Shown piece by piece: positions 8,528 to 18,377 of a DNA stretch of 64,000 bases. Position 1 is the stretch's first letter; every line of letters starts with the position of its first letter. The stretch lies in NCBI GenBank assembly GCA_964426755.1, contig CAYRRR010000001.1, positions 62,001 to 126,000 on the forward strand, read 5' to 3'. The DNA is from CAYRRR01 sp964426755 (GTDB lineage Bacteria; Patescibacteriota; Saccharimonadia; Saccharimonadales; JAGQNJ01). The notes under the pieces are model-generated. The model was not told where the DNA came from. It saw nothing but the letters and a program-made list of their open reading frames with translations, and did not search any database. The position numbers and the translations under genes are program-made.

Positions 8528-9421
8528 GTGAACAAAGTGATTCTCTATTACAAATTCGTACCAGTTCCAGATCCGGCCATGACCGTACGTTGGCAAAAAG
8601 AATTATGCAATCGACTTGGTCTAAAGGGTCGCATAATTGTGAGCGAGCACGGCATAAATGGCACCCTTGGTGGTGACATTGAAAACTTGCGTGAATATAA
8701 GCGAGAGATGAACCGTTCGATTATATTCAAAGGCATTATGTACAAATGGAGCGACGGTACAGGTCAGGAATTTCCGCGTTTAAGCGTAAAGGTTCGGCCA
8801 GAACTAGTTGCATTCGGCGCCCCCGATGAGTTAAAGGTTACCGATAAAGGAGTGATAAATGGCGGGAAGCATCTCAAGCCCGAACAGCTTCATAAATTAT
8901 TAGATGACCGCGGCGATGAGGTTATCTTTTTTGATGGCCGTAACGCCTACGAGGCAAAAATTGGTAAATTTAAAAACGCGGTGGTACCTAAAACTAAAAC
9001 CACTCGAGACTTTTTAAAAGAAATCGAAAGTGACAAATACAATGACATCAAAGACAAGCCGGTGGTAACGTATTGTACCGGCGGTGTTCGTTGCGAAGCG
9101 TTAAGTGTACTCATGAAAAACCGGGGCTTCAAAGAGGTGTATCAAATTGATGGCGGCATTGTAAAATATGGCGAAAAGTTTGGTGATGACGGACTTTGGG
9201 AGGGCAAACTGCATATTTTTGATGACCGCATGGTGCACCAGTTTAGTGATAATGCCAAAGACATTGGCGAGTGCGTGCACTGTCAGGGTAAAACGAGTCG
9301 CTACATTAATTGTGATAATGTAGCCTGTAATCGTTTAGTTCTTGTCTGTAAAGATTGCGATACGAAAACACGATGTGACGATTGTAGCAGCATCAAGCCA
9401 GCAGTAATGGTTCACAACTAA
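8528..9421 (+). CDS. trhO: tRNA uridine(34) 5-hydroxylase, rhodanese family (TrhO/YceA)
   Basis: 297 residues with the three-part TrhO layout: an N-terminal ferredoxin-like acylphosphatase-type domain (HGINGTLGG near 45), a rhodanese domain with active-site loop YCTGGVRCE (Cys about 183), and a C-terminal Cys-rich zinc-binding part (CVHC, CKDC, CDDC). TrhO performs oxygen-dependent hydroxylation of U34 in tRNA, a step towards cmo5U/mo5U. The start is GTG; the -10 TAGAAT at 8514-8519 is 8 nt upstream, consistent with a leaderless mRNA. Confidence 0.88.
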   Translation: MNKVILYYKFVPVPDPAMTVRWQKELCNRLGLKGRIIVSEHGINGTLGGDIENLREYKREMNRSIIFKGIMYKWSDGTGQEFPRLSVKVRPELVAFGAPDELKVTDKGVINGGKHLKPEQLHKLLDDRGDEVIFFDGRNAYEAKIGKFKNAVVPKTKTTRDFLKEIESDKYNDIKDKPVVTYCTGGVRCEALSVLMKNRGFKEVYQIDGGIVKYGEKFGDDGLWEGKLHIFDDRMVHQFSDNAKDIGECVHCQGKTSRYINCDNVACNRLVLVCKDCDTKTRCDDCSSIKPAVMVHN

Positions 9422-9450
9422 GCTACGGTGCATACGCTATAATTACAAGT

Positions 9451-10959
9451 GTGAACAAGCAGTTGGAGAAGAAGTTAAAAGACCTCCCAAAAAGCCCGGG
9501 CGTATATTTTCATAAAGACGCGGCGGGTGAAATTATATATGTCGGCAAAGCGGCAATTTTACGAAATCGGGTACGACAATACTTTCAAGCCAGTCGCAAT
9601 CGAGATCCAAAAACCGAACTGCTCGTTGCTGATATTGCCGATACTGATTGGCAAGTAGTGGATTCAGAGGTTGAAGCTTTATTTCTCGAAGCCGAGATGA
9701 TTCGACGCTATATGCCGCGTTATAATATTTTGCTACGTGACGACAAGGCTATGTCTTACGTGCGTATAAATTTTAAAGATACCTACCCTAGCCTAACATA
9801 TACACGTCGACCACTGGATGACGGCGCCGATTATTACGGCCCCTTTCTGAGTGCCTTTGCGTTGAAAAAAGCACTTAAATATTTACGACGTGCGTTTCCG
9901 TACTCTACGCATACACAGTTGCCAAAGCGAGCCTGTCTGCAATACCACCTTGGATTGTGTCCCGGGCCAGAGACGGGCAATTTAGATGAAAAGGTGTATA
10001 AGACCAACCTGAAAAAATTGGTACGGGTTTTAAAGGGGCAGCGCAAAACCTTGATTTTAGAGCTAGAAAAAGAAATGAAACTGCAGTCAGCCTGTAAAGA
10101 TTTTGAGGCCGCAACCGTAACGCGCAATCAGCTTTTTTCGCTGAAAAACCTGGGTCAACAAGTAATTTTTTCTGATAAAGAATTCCAAGATATATCAAAA
10201 GATCATGCACTGGTGGAGCTAACGAAGTTACTTGGTCTTCAAAAGCCGCCACGCCGCATTGAGGGTTTTGATATTTCACATATGTCAGGCACCGATACAG
10301 TTGCGAGTATGGTGGTGTTTACCAATGGAGTTTCAGACAAGGCAAACTATCGTAAATTTAAATCACGAATACCCGGTAATGATGATTTTGCGCATATGCG
10401 TGAGGCGTTTATGAGGCGTTTCAGTGATAAAAATATAAAGCAGTGGGGAATGCCGGATTTACTCTTGATAGACGGCGGTAAGGGTCAGTTAGAGGCAGCA
10501 TTGAGTATTTTGCGTGAAAAAAATATTACATTGCCAGCTATCGGCTTGGCAAAAAAGCATGAAGAAATTGTGATTCGCAATGACTGGCCGCATACTAGCC
10601 TTAACCCTGAGATGGTTTTGAAGCTCCGAGGTTTTAGTCGTGCCTCTGAAGGATATACACTGGTAGATCTGCCCAATAACTCAAATATAATCAAGCTTTT
10701 GCAGCGTATTCGCGACGAGTCACACCGTTTTGCGGTTAGCTATCACAGTATTCTTAAGGTTAATCGTCAAACCAGCAGTATGCTTGACGACGTACCGGGG
10801 ATTGGTCCGGTTACTAAAAAACGTCTTTTAAAAACGTTTGGATCAGTTCGCGGTATTATGCAGGCACGACAAGAAGAACTCGATAAGTTTTTGGGTGAAA
10901 AAAAGGCGGCGGTTTTACGACAATACATTAGAGCCGAGAATAAGTACTACAAAAATTAG
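9451..10959 (+). CDS. uvrC: Excinuclease ABC subunit C
   Basis: The dual-incision nuclease of excision repair. It has a GIY-YIG domain at residues 17-34 (GVYF...IIYVGKA), a UVR-type coiled segment near 200-225, a UvrC RNase H-like domain (GFDISHMSGT, LLIDGGKGQL) and a C-terminal helix-hairpin-helix (DDVPGIGPVTKKRL). At 502 aa it is about 100 residues shorter than the usual 600, most of the loss being in linker regions. GTG start; TATAAT 9438-9443 is 7 nt upstream (leaderless). Confidence 0.95.
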   Translation: MNKQLEKKLKDLPKSPGVYFHKDAAGEIIYVGKAAILRNRVRQYFQASRNRDPKTELLVADIADTDWQVVDSEVEALFLEAEMIRRYMPRYNILLRDDKAMSYVRINFKDTYPSLTYTRRPLDDGADYYGPFLSAFALKKALKYLRRAFPYSTHTQLPKRACLQYHLGLCPGPETGNLDEKVYKTNLKKLVRVLKGQRKTLILELEKEMKLQSACKDFEAATVTRNQLFSLKNLGQQVIFSDKEFQDISKDHALVELTKLLGLQKPPRRIEGFDISHMSGTDTVASMVVFTNGVSDKANYRKFKSRIPGNDDFAHMREAFMRRFSDKNIKQWGMPDLLLIDGGKGQLEAALSILREKNITLPAIGLAKKHEEIVIRNDWPHTSLNPEMVLKLRGFSRASEGYTLVDLPNNSNIIKLLQRIRDESHRFAVSYHSILKVNRQTSSMLDDVPGIGPVTKKRLLKTFGSVRGIMQARQEELDKFLGEKKAAVLRQYIRAENKYYKN

Positions 10960-10987
10960 CCGAAAAAAAGCTATACTATCAGAACGA

Positions 10988-12205
10988 GTGAAAGATTTTA
11001 GTTCCGAATTTTTTATAAACAATCGTACTACGTTGCGAGCACAGCTGCACAACAACGCACCGATAGTCGTCACGGCTAATGGGTTAGTGCAGCGAGCTGG
11101 CGATTCGGCCTTTGCGTTCAGGCAAGATAGCAATTTTTGGTATCTAACCGGATTACGTGATGTAGCTGATGCGGTTCTAGTGATGACGGAAGAAAAGGAC
11201 TATCTTATTTTGCCTGAGCGTGATGCGGTGATGGATTTTTTTGACGGCGCTTTTGATAAGCAAGCGCTTACACAGACATCGGGCATTGCTGAAATACTTG
11301 ATCATCACACTGGCTGGGAGCAGCTCACACTACTCGTTAAAAAGCATAAAACGATTAATGCGCTTGTTTATAAGGGCTTTGATGCGCGACATGGACTGTA
11401 TTTAAATCCAAGCAAGCCCCGTCTCGTTAGCCGCCTAAAGAAGATTAATCCATCAATTGTAATGAATGATATTCGCATAAACTTGGCACATCTTCGAATG
11501 ATTAAATATCCGGCTGAAATTAAAGCTATTCAAACGTCCATTGATAGTACGATCGAATCGTTTAAAAAGATATTTACCGAATCTTGGCCAAAGTGCTACA
11601 ACAATGAGGCAGATATCAATACCGAGCTGCGTTATCAATTTATGAAGCGTGGCGGGCAGCCTGCTTATCCGTCAATCGTAGCGGGCGGCAAACGAGCTTG
11701 CACGCTACACTACCACGCCAATAACCAGCCTATTCGCAACGGCGAGCTGCTGCTGGTCGACGCTGGTGCCGAAGTTAATTATTATGCGGCCGATATTACA
11801 CGAGTCTATGCAACAAGCAAAATGAACAGTGAGCAAGCTGCGGTTTACACGGCCGTAAAAGAAGCTCATGCCTATGCAGTAAGTTTAGTCAAACCAGGGG
11901 CTGACATTCGTAAAGTTGATAGTAAAGTCGCGCATTTTATTGGTAAATTTTTAAAAGCTGAAAAAATAATTACCAAAAACGAACCAGCACAAGTCAGACA
12001 GTATTATCCGCACGCCATTTCACATCATTTGGGTTTGGACGTCCATGATGCTGCTGATTATGACTTGCCACTAACAGAAAACATGGTGATAACTATTGAG
12101 CCTGGTATTTACATACCCCAAAAGGGTATAGGGGTTCGCATTGAAGATGACTTTGTTATTTCGAAAAATGGCAACAAAAACCTATCGCGTCTCTTGCCTT
12201 CATAG
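10988..12205 (+). CDS. pepP: Xaa-Pro aminopeptidase (M24B family)
   Basis: 405 residues: an N-terminal aminopeptidase-P domain (FWYLTGL) and a C-terminal pita-bread metallopeptidase with its ligands in order, the first Asp in LVDAGAEVNYY, the second in ADITR, His in SHHLGLDVHD, Glu in IEPGIYIP and Glu in VRIEDDF. It removes N-terminal residues before proline. I use GTG 10988 as start: TATACT at 10972-10977 is 10 nt upstream, and an earlier start would overlap uvrC by about 120 nt. Confidence 0.9.
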   Translation: MKDFSSEFFINNRTTLRAQLHNNAPIVVTANGLVQRAGDSAFAFRQDSNFWYLTGLRDVADAVLVMTEEKDYLILPERDAVMDFFDGAFDKQALTQTSGIAEILDHHTGWEQLTLLVKKHKTINALVYKGFDARHGLYLNPSKPRLVSRLKKINPSIVMNDIRINLAHLRMIKYPAEIKAIQTSIDSTIESFKKIFTESWPKCYNNEADINTELRYQFMKRGGQPAYPSIVAGGKRACTLHYHANNQPIRNGELLLVDAGAEVNYYAADITRVYATSKMNSEQAAVYTAVKEAHAYAVSLVKPGADIRKVDSKVAHFIGKFLKAEKIITKNEPAQVRQYYPHAISHHLGLDVHDAADYDLPLTENMVITIEPGIYIPQKGIGVRIEDDFVISKNGNKNLSRLLPS

Positions 12206-12233
12206 ATTAGCTGACCTACAATAAAGCATAACA

Positions 12234-12596
12234 ATGAACAATCCTTTAGCACGTTTTTTAATACGTTGGGGCGTTTGCAGCCTGGGTCTATGGATCTCAG
12301 CTGGACTGCTGGGCGATCGTATATCGTATCAAAATAAAATTAGCGTTGTTGTTATTGCCGGTTTGGTGCTAGCTCTTATCAATATGGTCATAAAGCCAGT
12401 GGTGGTAATTTTATCATTGCCGGCGCTGCTTTTTACGCTCGGTTTATTTATGATCGTTATAAATGGATTTATGGTGATATTGGTAAGTAAACTGTACGGC
12501 TCATTAGAAGTAGCAAACTTTTGGGCGGCAATGCTTGCAGGCATGATAATAGGCTTGGTAAACTATTTAGTAACTGCTATTGTGGAGGAACGATGA
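12234..12596 (+). CDS. Phage holin family 4 / YvlD-like membrane protein
   Basis: 120 residues with four hydrophobic segments. The pattern (GLVLALINMVIKPVVVILSLP, then TLGLFMIVINGFMVILVSKL) matches the mycobacterial four-TM holin superfamily IV (YvlD-like) proteins, common chromosomal membrane proteins not known to lyse cells. TACAAT at 12217-12222 lies 11 nt before the ATG. The TGA stop overlaps the secG ATG. Confidence 0.75.
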   Translation: MNNPLARFLIRWGVCSLGLWISAGLLGDRISYQNKISVVVIAGLVLALINMVIKPVVVILSLPALLFTLGLFMIVINGFMVILVSKLYGSLEVANFWAAMLAGMIIGLVNYLVTAIVEER

Positions 12597-12805
12597 CAAT
12601 TTACAACTATGTAACTATAAGCGCGGCAATTTTAATGACAATTTTGATCTTAATACAAACCCGGGGGGCATCGCTTGGTGCAGGTTTTGGTGGCGGCGGA
12701 GAAGTTAATACAGTTCGTCGAGGATCTGACAAGACTATTTTCCAGATTACGATTATTCTTGCTTTCGTCTTTGCGGCATCAATTATTGCCGGCATCGTTG
12801 CGTAG
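12593..12805 (+). CDS. secG: Preprotein translocase subunit SecG
   Basis: 70 residues with two transmembrane helices flanking a Gly-rich cytosolic loop (SLGAGFGGGGE) followed by RRGSDK and a second helix, the standard SecG plan. It partners SecYE in protein export. ATG 12593 overlaps the upstream stop as ATGA and has GGAGGA 3-4 nt before it, so it is translationally coupled. Confidence 0.9.
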   Translation: MTIYNYVTISAAILMTILILIQTRGASLGAGFGGGGEVNTVRRGSDKTIFQITIILAFVFAASIIAGIVA

Positions 12806-12808
12806 CAT

Positions 12809-14593
12809 ATGGTAAACAAAACAACAAAATTGCGTTGGCGACGGCGTTTACGACGGAGTCGATACCAAGTTGAAAACTTGTCAGTTCAAGCCGAGCAAGG
12901 CATAGAGCAACATTTTTTTAAACGACTTGGCCGCCTGGGCAGTGTTCGCCGCTTTGCGTTTGGATGGGTTATGCTGGTGATGCTGCTAGGCTTGGGTGTA
13001 TTGCTGCAGGTTCGAGCGTTGTCGCCTTATTACCAAACGATTCAACCGGCCAACGGCGGAATATACACCGAAGGAATTTTGGGTACGTTTACCACTGCCA
13101 ATCCTCTTTATGCAAGCGGACCGGTAGATGGTTCGGTTTCTAAGTTATTATTTGCTGCACCCATGAAATATAGCGCTGATAATAGGTTGATTACCGATCT
13201 TGCACAAGAACTCAAAACAGATGATCGAAGTATCGAGTATACATTAACGCTAAAAGATGATCTCAGATGGCATGATGGCAAGCGAGTGACCGCCGACGAT
13301 GTGATATTTACCTATCAGCTCATCCAAAACCCTGACGCTAAGTCATCACTGCGAGCCAACTGGGTTGGTATAAAAATGGAGAAAGCTGATGAAAAGTCCG
13401 TTAAATTTACACTGCCACACCCCCTCAGTTCATTCCCAACATTGCTCACTACCGGTCTGATTCCAAAACATTTGCTTGATTCTACAACGCCTTCGCAGTT
13501 GCGAACCGCGCTTTTTAATACCACTTCACCGGTTGGAACAGGCCCATTTAAATGGGACAGTATTCAAATTAGTGGTCAAACGCCCGAAGCTCGTGAAGAA
13601 CAAATTGGTCTCAGCGCCAATGAGCATTATCACGCTGGCAGACCGAGTCTTGATCGCATTATAGTTAAGGGTATTCATACGCACGATAGTTTGATACGAC
13701 AGTTTAATAATCAAGAAATCGATGCAATGGTTGGTCTTGATAAACTCCCCGATTCTGTAAAAGCTGACACCAGCATCTCTCAATACGAGATGCCGATAAA
13801 TGCACAGGTTATGGTCTTTTTCAAATCTAGCAGCGAAATATTAAAAGACAAAATCATTCGACAAGCATTGACGAAAGGTACGAACCGAGCTGAAATTATT
13901 AAAGCATTGGGATATGGTGTTATTCCTGTAAACGGGCCTTTATTAAAGTCACACCTTGGTTATGCGGCCGACACAACACAATTTGCGTATAATCTTGATG
14001 AAGCCAATGATTTATTGGAGCAAAATGGGTGGGTTAAGAATGTCGATGGTATGCGCGCTAAAAACGAGACTCCCTTAACAGTGCAACTTTATTCACAGAA
14101 CAACGGTGAATATGCTCTCGTAACTCAAATTTTACAGCGTCAATGGCGAGATCTTGGCGTAAAAGTTGAGGTAGTCTTACAAGAAGACACCGATCTACAA
14201 AATACGTTGGCGTTACATGGTTATGATGCATTACTGTATGGTATAACGGTTGGCTCTGATCCAGATGTATTTGCATATTGGCACAGTTCGCAGGCCGACC
14301 TCCGGGCATCAAGCCGCTTAAACTTCTCTGAATTTAAATCAAGTACCGCAGACAGTGCGCTTGAGGGTGGTCGTACGCGTTCTGATGATGCGATCAGAGC
14401 TCCAAAATATAAACCATTTTTAGCAGCTTGGCGTGAAGAAGCTCCTGCGATAGGTTTGTACCAGCCCCGCTTTTTATATGTTACAAGGGGCACCCTGTAT
14501 GGCTTCAACTCAAAAGTAGTAAACACGGTTACTGATCGTTACACTAATGTCCAGAACTGGCGCATAAGAACTGAACGTGTCACGATTGAGTAA
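12809..14593 (+). CDS. Membrane-anchored ABC substrate-binding protein, peptide type (SBP_bac_5)
   Basis: 594 residues. A basic N-terminus with a transmembrane anchor near residues 50-70 (FGWVMLVMLLGLGVLLQV) replaces the usual lipoprotein signal. An oligopeptide-binding type family 5 domain follows (LYASGPVDGSVSKLLF, DLRWHDGKRVTADDVIFT, VGTGPFKW). It would capture peptides outside the membrane for an ABC importer whose permease genes are not in the window. It follows secG by 3 nt. Confidence 0.87.
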   Translation: MVNKTTKLRWRRRLRRSRYQVENLSVQAEQGIEQHFFKRLGRLGSVRRFAFGWVMLVMLLGLGVLLQVRALSPYYQTIQPANGGIYTEGILGTFTTANPLYASGPVDGSVSKLLFAAPMKYSADNRLITDLAQELKTDDRSIEYTLTLKDDLRWHDGKRVTADDVIFTYQLIQNPDAKSSLRANWVGIKMEKADEKSVKFTLPHPLSSFPTLLTTGLIPKHLLDSTTPSQLRTALFNTTSPVGTGPFKWDSIQISGQTPEAREEQIGLSANEHYHAGRPSLDRIIVKGIHTHDSLIRQFNNQEIDAMVGLDKLPDSVKADTSISQYEMPINAQVMVFFKSSSEILKDKIIRQALTKGTNRAEIIKALGYGVIPVNGPLLKSHLGYAADTTQFAYNLDEANDLLEQNGWVKNVDGMRAKNETPLTVQLYSQNNGEYALVTQILQRQWRDLGVKVEVVLQEDTDLQNTLALHGYDALLYGITVGSDPDVFAYWHSSQADLRASSRLNFSEFKSSTADSALEGGRTRSDDAIRAPKYKPFLAAWREEAPAIGLYQPRFLYVTRGTLYGFNSKVVNTVTDRYTNVQNWRIRTERVTIE

Positions 14594-14625
14594 ATATTTT
14601 TACTAATCGTACGCATAAATAGTGC

Positions 14626-14764
14626 TATCCTAACGACAGTGTCAAGGAGCGTTGGTAATGTTCACGTCGACAATAGGATAATATATTTCTAAGTTATTCA
14701 GTAAGCAATACGGTTATGGTATGATGGTGATAAGAAATTTATGACGGGTGCTTGGAATTTATGA
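14626..14764 (+). promoter_or_regulatory. Leader region with two possible 7-codon leader peptides
   Basis: An extended -10 (TGC-TATCCT, 14626-14631) precedes AAGGAG (14644-14649) and a 7-codon frame, 14658-14681 (MFTSTIG). A second 7-codon frame at 14741-14764 (MTGAWNL) ends in TGA overlapping the ATG of the FAD oxidase. A leader role is inference; neither peptide shows a run of one amino acid. Confidence 0.3.
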
Positions 14765-16395
14765 ATAAGGTTGCGCACTATCTTCAGGAACATTTGCTTG
14801 GAGAAGTATTAACATCTGCGGACGCTCGCAAGTACTTCTCAACAGATGGCAGTATTTTTACGGTCGTACCGGCAATGGTGGTTTATCCTAAAAATGAAAA
14901 CGACATTCGTAAAGTAGCCAGGTTTACTTGGCAGTTGGCTGAGCGCGGTCGGGTAATACCCATAACGGCGCGCGGTAAAGGGAGTGACCAAGCAGGGGCT
15001 GCTCTTGGCTCTGGGATAATACTCTCGTTTCCTAGCCATATGAATCGAATCATTGAGCTTGACGGTAAAAGCGGTAATGTGGTGATCGAGCCCGGTATCG
15101 TGTACGGTAAGTTACAGCAAACCCTACATACTCACGGCCGTTTTTTGCCTCCATACCCATCATCAATTGAATTCTCTACGCTTGGTGGTGCGATAGCTAA
15201 TAATGCAGCGGGTGAAAAGTCAGTCAAATATGGGGCGACACGTGATTATGTAAAAGCACTACGCGTGGTTTTAGCTAACGGAGACGTGATTGAAACAAGA
15301 AGGTTAAATAAACGCGAACTTAGTAAAAAAATGGGCCTCGCAACATTTGAAGGCGAAATTTATCGCAATCTTGATAAGCTAATTGATGAAAACAAAGATT
15401 TGATCGATAAAATTAATTTCGCCGTTACCAAAAACTCAGCCGGATATGACATTAGCGATGTAAAACATAAAAATAGTTTTGACTTAACTCCTCTGATTGT
15501 GGGCTCGCAAGGCACTCTAGGTATCGTAACTGAAGCTACGCTCGGTACGGAGCCATATAATCCGCATACCACGTTGATCGCTGCATTTTTTGATGATGTT
15601 GAAAAGGCCGAAAAGGCCGTTCTTGAACTGCGCAATTTACCAGAAATTCCAAGCGCATTAGAGATGGTAGATGAAAACTTGCTGACCTTCCTTGATGAAC
15701 ACCAACCTAATTTACTCAAGGGCATTGTAACTAAACCATTCCATAAATTGATCGTTTTAATAGAGTTTGATAATCATAATGATAGGACTCGCAAAAAGCT
15801 TGCCAAAAAAGCCATCAAAGTTCTTGAACGATTTGGTGCGGAGTATCAGCTTGAAACTGAAGAAGCGGCCAAAGACCGCTTATGGACCATACGCCATAGT
15901 GCTGCCGTGGCAATTTCACACACCGACGGTAATAAAAAGGCACTGCCAATCGTCGAAGATGGTGTAGTGCCGCTTAATAGATTTAATGAATATATTCACG
16001 GTGTATACAAGATTTTTGAAAAATATAAGCTAAAAGTTGCTATTTGGGGTCATGCGGGCAATGCAAATATTCATATGCAGCCGTTCTTAGATCTTAGCCA
16101 AGTAGGTGATCGGCAAAAGGCCTTTAAGATTATTGATGAATACTATAATTTTGTAATTAGTTTAGGTGGCAGTACCAGTGGGGAGCATAGTGATGGTCGT
16201 TTACGTGCACCGTATCTGCCCAAACTCTATGGTGAGCAAGCCTACGAGCTGCTAAAAAAGATCAAACAAATTTTCGACCCATACAATACACTTAATCCCG
16301 GTGTAAAGATTGATGTTCAATTAAATGATGTCAAGCCGCTCGTGCGCAGCGAATATTCCATGGGACATTTGTACGACCATTTGCCAAAATCATAG
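14761..16395 (+). CDS. FAD-linked oxidase, GlcD/D-lactate dehydrogenase-like (copy 1)
   Basis: 544 residues: an N-terminal FAD-binding (PCMH/FAD_binding_4) domain with FPSHMNRIIELD, PPYPSSIEFSTLGGAIANN and VGSQGTLGIVTEA, and a FAD_oxidase_C domain with WGHAGNANIHMQPF and GEHSDGRLRAPYLPKLYG. Such flavoproteins oxidise 2-hydroxy acids (D-lactate, glycolate) and pass electrons on; the substrate is not determinable. No iron-sulfur cluster segment is present. Start ATG 14761; a weak alternative TTG lies three codons upstream. A paralogue follows 18 nt downstream. Confidence 0.85.
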   Translation: MNKVAHYLQEHLLGEVLTSADARKYFSTDGSIFTVVPAMVVYPKNENDIRKVARFTWQLAERGRVIPITARGKGSDQAGAALGSGIILSFPSHMNRIIELDGKSGNVVIEPGIVYGKLQQTLHTHGRFLPPYPSSIEFSTLGGAIANNAAGEKSVKYGATRDYVKALRVVLANGDVIETRRLNKRELSKKMGLATFEGEIYRNLDKLIDENKDLIDKINFAVTKNSAGYDISDVKHKNSFDLTPLIVGSQGTLGIVTEATLGTEPYNPHTTLIAAFFDDVEKAEKAVLELRNLPEIPSALEMVDENLLTFLDEHQPNLLKGIVTKPFHKLIVLIEFDNHNDRTRKKLAKKAIKVLERFGAEYQLETEEAAKDRLWTIRHSAAVAISHTDGNKKALPIVEDGVVPLNRFNEYIHGVYKIFEKYKLKVAIWGHAGNANIHMQPFLDLSQVGDRQKAFKIIDEYYNFVISLGGSTSGEHSDGRLRAPYLPKLYGEQAYELLKKIKQIFDPYNTLNPGVKIDVQLNDVKPLVRSEYSMGHLYDHLPKS

Positions 16396-16413
16396 TTAAA
16401 CGTAGGAGTAAGC

Positions 16414-18039
16414 ATGCAAGAAATATTGACCCAGCTGCAAAAGCAGTTGGAGGGTGAACTAAACCAAGAACAAAAAGTACTCAGTTATTATTCGACTGAC
16501 GGCAGCATATATCGTATTCGTCCACAAGCTGCTCTGTTTCCGAAGAATACTAATGACGTAAGAAAGACAATGCAGATGCTTTGGAGCTTAGCGCGCCAAG
16601 GAACCTACTTACCATTAACGACGCGAGGAAAAGGAACCGACCAAGCTGGCGGTGCCTTAGGCAACGGTATTGTTATGGTAACGCCGGCTCATTTATATCA
16701 TTTATTGCAAGTTACGTCCACGCGAGTCCGTGTTCAACCTGGTACAATTTATGGTGACTTACAACAAATTCTGCAAATGCATGGTCGTTATTTACCGCCA
16801 TACCCTTCAAGCTTTGCCTATTCTACAATTGGTGGTGCGGTGGCAAACAATGCTTGCGGAGAACATACCGTAAAATATGGTTCAACACGAGATTATGTTG
16901 AGTCACTTGATGTGGTGCTCGCTAACGGTGAGCATATTACAACTAAACGTTTGTCCAAACGTCAACTTAATCGCAAAAAGAAGCAGCGAAACTTCGAAGG
17001 TCAAATATATAGACAGCTTGATGAACTGCTAGAAGCAAACCGCTCGATTATACGACAGGCTGTTCCGGATGTTACAAAGAATTCAGCTGGTTATGACCTG
17101 TGGGACATTAAGGGCAAAGACGGTTCATTTGACTTGACGCCTTTAATTGTTGGGTCACAAGGCACCTTGGGTGTTGTGACTGAAATATTGCTTAAAACAA
17201 TGCCGGTTCATCCAGAAACAACGGTTATTAGGGTTAATTTTGATAACTTAACACAAGCTGGTGCAGCTGCTGAAGCACTGCGCAGCTTGAGGCCAAGCGC
17301 GCTGGAGCTAGTAGACCATCATTTATTAGAGCATGTTCATGCGACAAATCCTGGGCGCATCGCTGCGTTTGTTGGTGATAAAATTCCTGCAATTATGTTC
17401 TTGGTACAATTTGATGATAGACAGCGCTGGCGGCGCAATGCAAAAGTTAAAAAAGCTCTTAAGTTACTGCGTTCATACAGTAAAAACTTTGAAGTCGTGA
17501 CAGATCCAATAAACGAGCAGCGATTATGGCGTATTCGCCGAAGCGCAGCAGCTGTAATCTGGCGAAGTAAAACTGCTGCCAAGGCTTTGCCGATTATTGA
17601 AGACGCTGCGGTGCCTGTTGGCAAGTTCGTGCCCTTTCTGCAGGCTGCTTATAAATTGTTTGACAAGCACAAAATTAAATTTGCTGTTTGGGGTCATGCT
17701 GGTGACGCAAATTTTCACATACAGCCATTCTTTGATTTAGCAAAAGCTGAAGAGCGGGACAAACTCTTTAAAATTGTCGATGAGTTCTATGCCATGGTTA
17801 TCGAAATGGGTGGCACTACGGCCGGTGAACACAATGATGGCCGACTCCGAGCGCCATTTTTACCGCAGCTGTATGGTCCCGAGGTGTACGAACTTTTCAA
17901 AAAGGTTAAAAATATTTTTGATCCGCATAATATTCTGAATCCGGGCGTTAAAATAGATGTTACCAAACAAGAAGCGATGAAACATGTTCGACGTGAATAT
18001 TCAATGCCACAGCTAGATAGTAGCCCGTTGGAATCATGA
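16414..18039 (+). CDS. FAD-linked oxidase, GlcD/D-lactate dehydrogenase-like (copy 2)
   Basis: 541 residues, a paralogue of the preceding gene along its whole length with the same landmarks (PPYPSSFAYSTIGGAVANN, VGSQGTLGVVTEI, WGHAGDANFHIQPF, GEHNDGRLRAPFLPQLYG). The two presumably arose by tandem duplication and may form a heterodimer or act on related hydroxy acids. AGGAG lies 6 nt before the ATG, and the gene is cotranscribed with copy 1. Its stop overlaps the next ATG as ATGA. Confidence 0.85.
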   Translation: MQEILTQLQKQLEGELNQEQKVLSYYSTDGSIYRIRPQAALFPKNTNDVRKTMQMLWSLARQGTYLPLTTRGKGTDQAGGALGNGIVMVTPAHLYHLLQVTSTRVRVQPGTIYGDLQQILQMHGRYLPPYPSSFAYSTIGGAVANNACGEHTVKYGSTRDYVESLDVVLANGEHITTKRLSKRQLNRKKKQRNFEGQIYRQLDELLEANRSIIRQAVPDVTKNSAGYDLWDIKGKDGSFDLTPLIVGSQGTLGVVTEILLKTMPVHPETTVIRVNFDNLTQAGAAAEALRSLRPSALELVDHHLLEHVHATNPGRIAAFVGDKIPAIMFLVQFDDRQRWRRNAKVKKALKLLRSYSKNFEVVTDPINEQRLWRIRRSAAAVIWRSKTAAKALPIIEDAAVPVGKFVPFLQAAYKLFDKHKIKFAVWGHAGDANFHIQPFFDLAKAEERDKLFKIVDEFYAMVIEMGGTTAGEHNDGRLRAPFLPQLYGPEVYELFKKVKNIFDPHNILNPGVKIDVTKQEAMKHVRREYSMPQLDSSPLES

Positions 18040-18326
18040 CCATGGAATTTCTAGACTATCAAACACTAAAAATCGAGATCATTGGCTTGCTTGGTGCAAT
18101 ATTAATTTTGATAGGCTTTTATAGAACAAGTATAGGCAAGTGGCAAACAAATAGCTTTTGGTATGAACTTGATAATTTGATCGGGTCTTTGTTATTGGCC
18201 GTGTATCATGTTTTAAACAAAACATATGTCGCGTTAATACTGAATGTGGTATGGTCAGTCGTAGCCTTTAAGGGTATTACAGCCTATCGAGAGCGTAGAA
18301 AAGTTAGTAAGCGTGTGAAGCGCTAG
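18036..18326 (+). CDS. CBU_0592-like small membrane protein
   Basis: 96 residues with three hydrophobic segments and a basic tail. The pattern (EIIGLLGAILILIGFY, then N-SFWYELDNLIGSLLLAVYH, then NVVWSVVAFKGI) is that of the CBU_0592 family of small membrane proteins of unknown function. Translational coupling to the FAD oxidase (ATGA overlap) suggests a linked membrane role, by context only. Confidence 0.65.
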   Translation: MTMEFLDYQTLKIEIIGLLGAILILIGFYRTSIGKWQTNSFWYELDNLIGSLLLAVYHVLNKTYVALILNVVWSVVAFKGITAYRERRKVSKRVKR

Positions 18327-18377
18327 AGTTGTTCAAAAAGGCAAAAGATTATAAAATACTTTTTGCGTATCTTGCAC

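Noticed and set aside
10838..10987. N-terminal extension of the Xaa-Pro aminopeptidase overlapping uvrC by about 120 nt
   Set aside because: The family's N-terminal domain begins after 10988 and a TATACT box sits just before GTG 10988.
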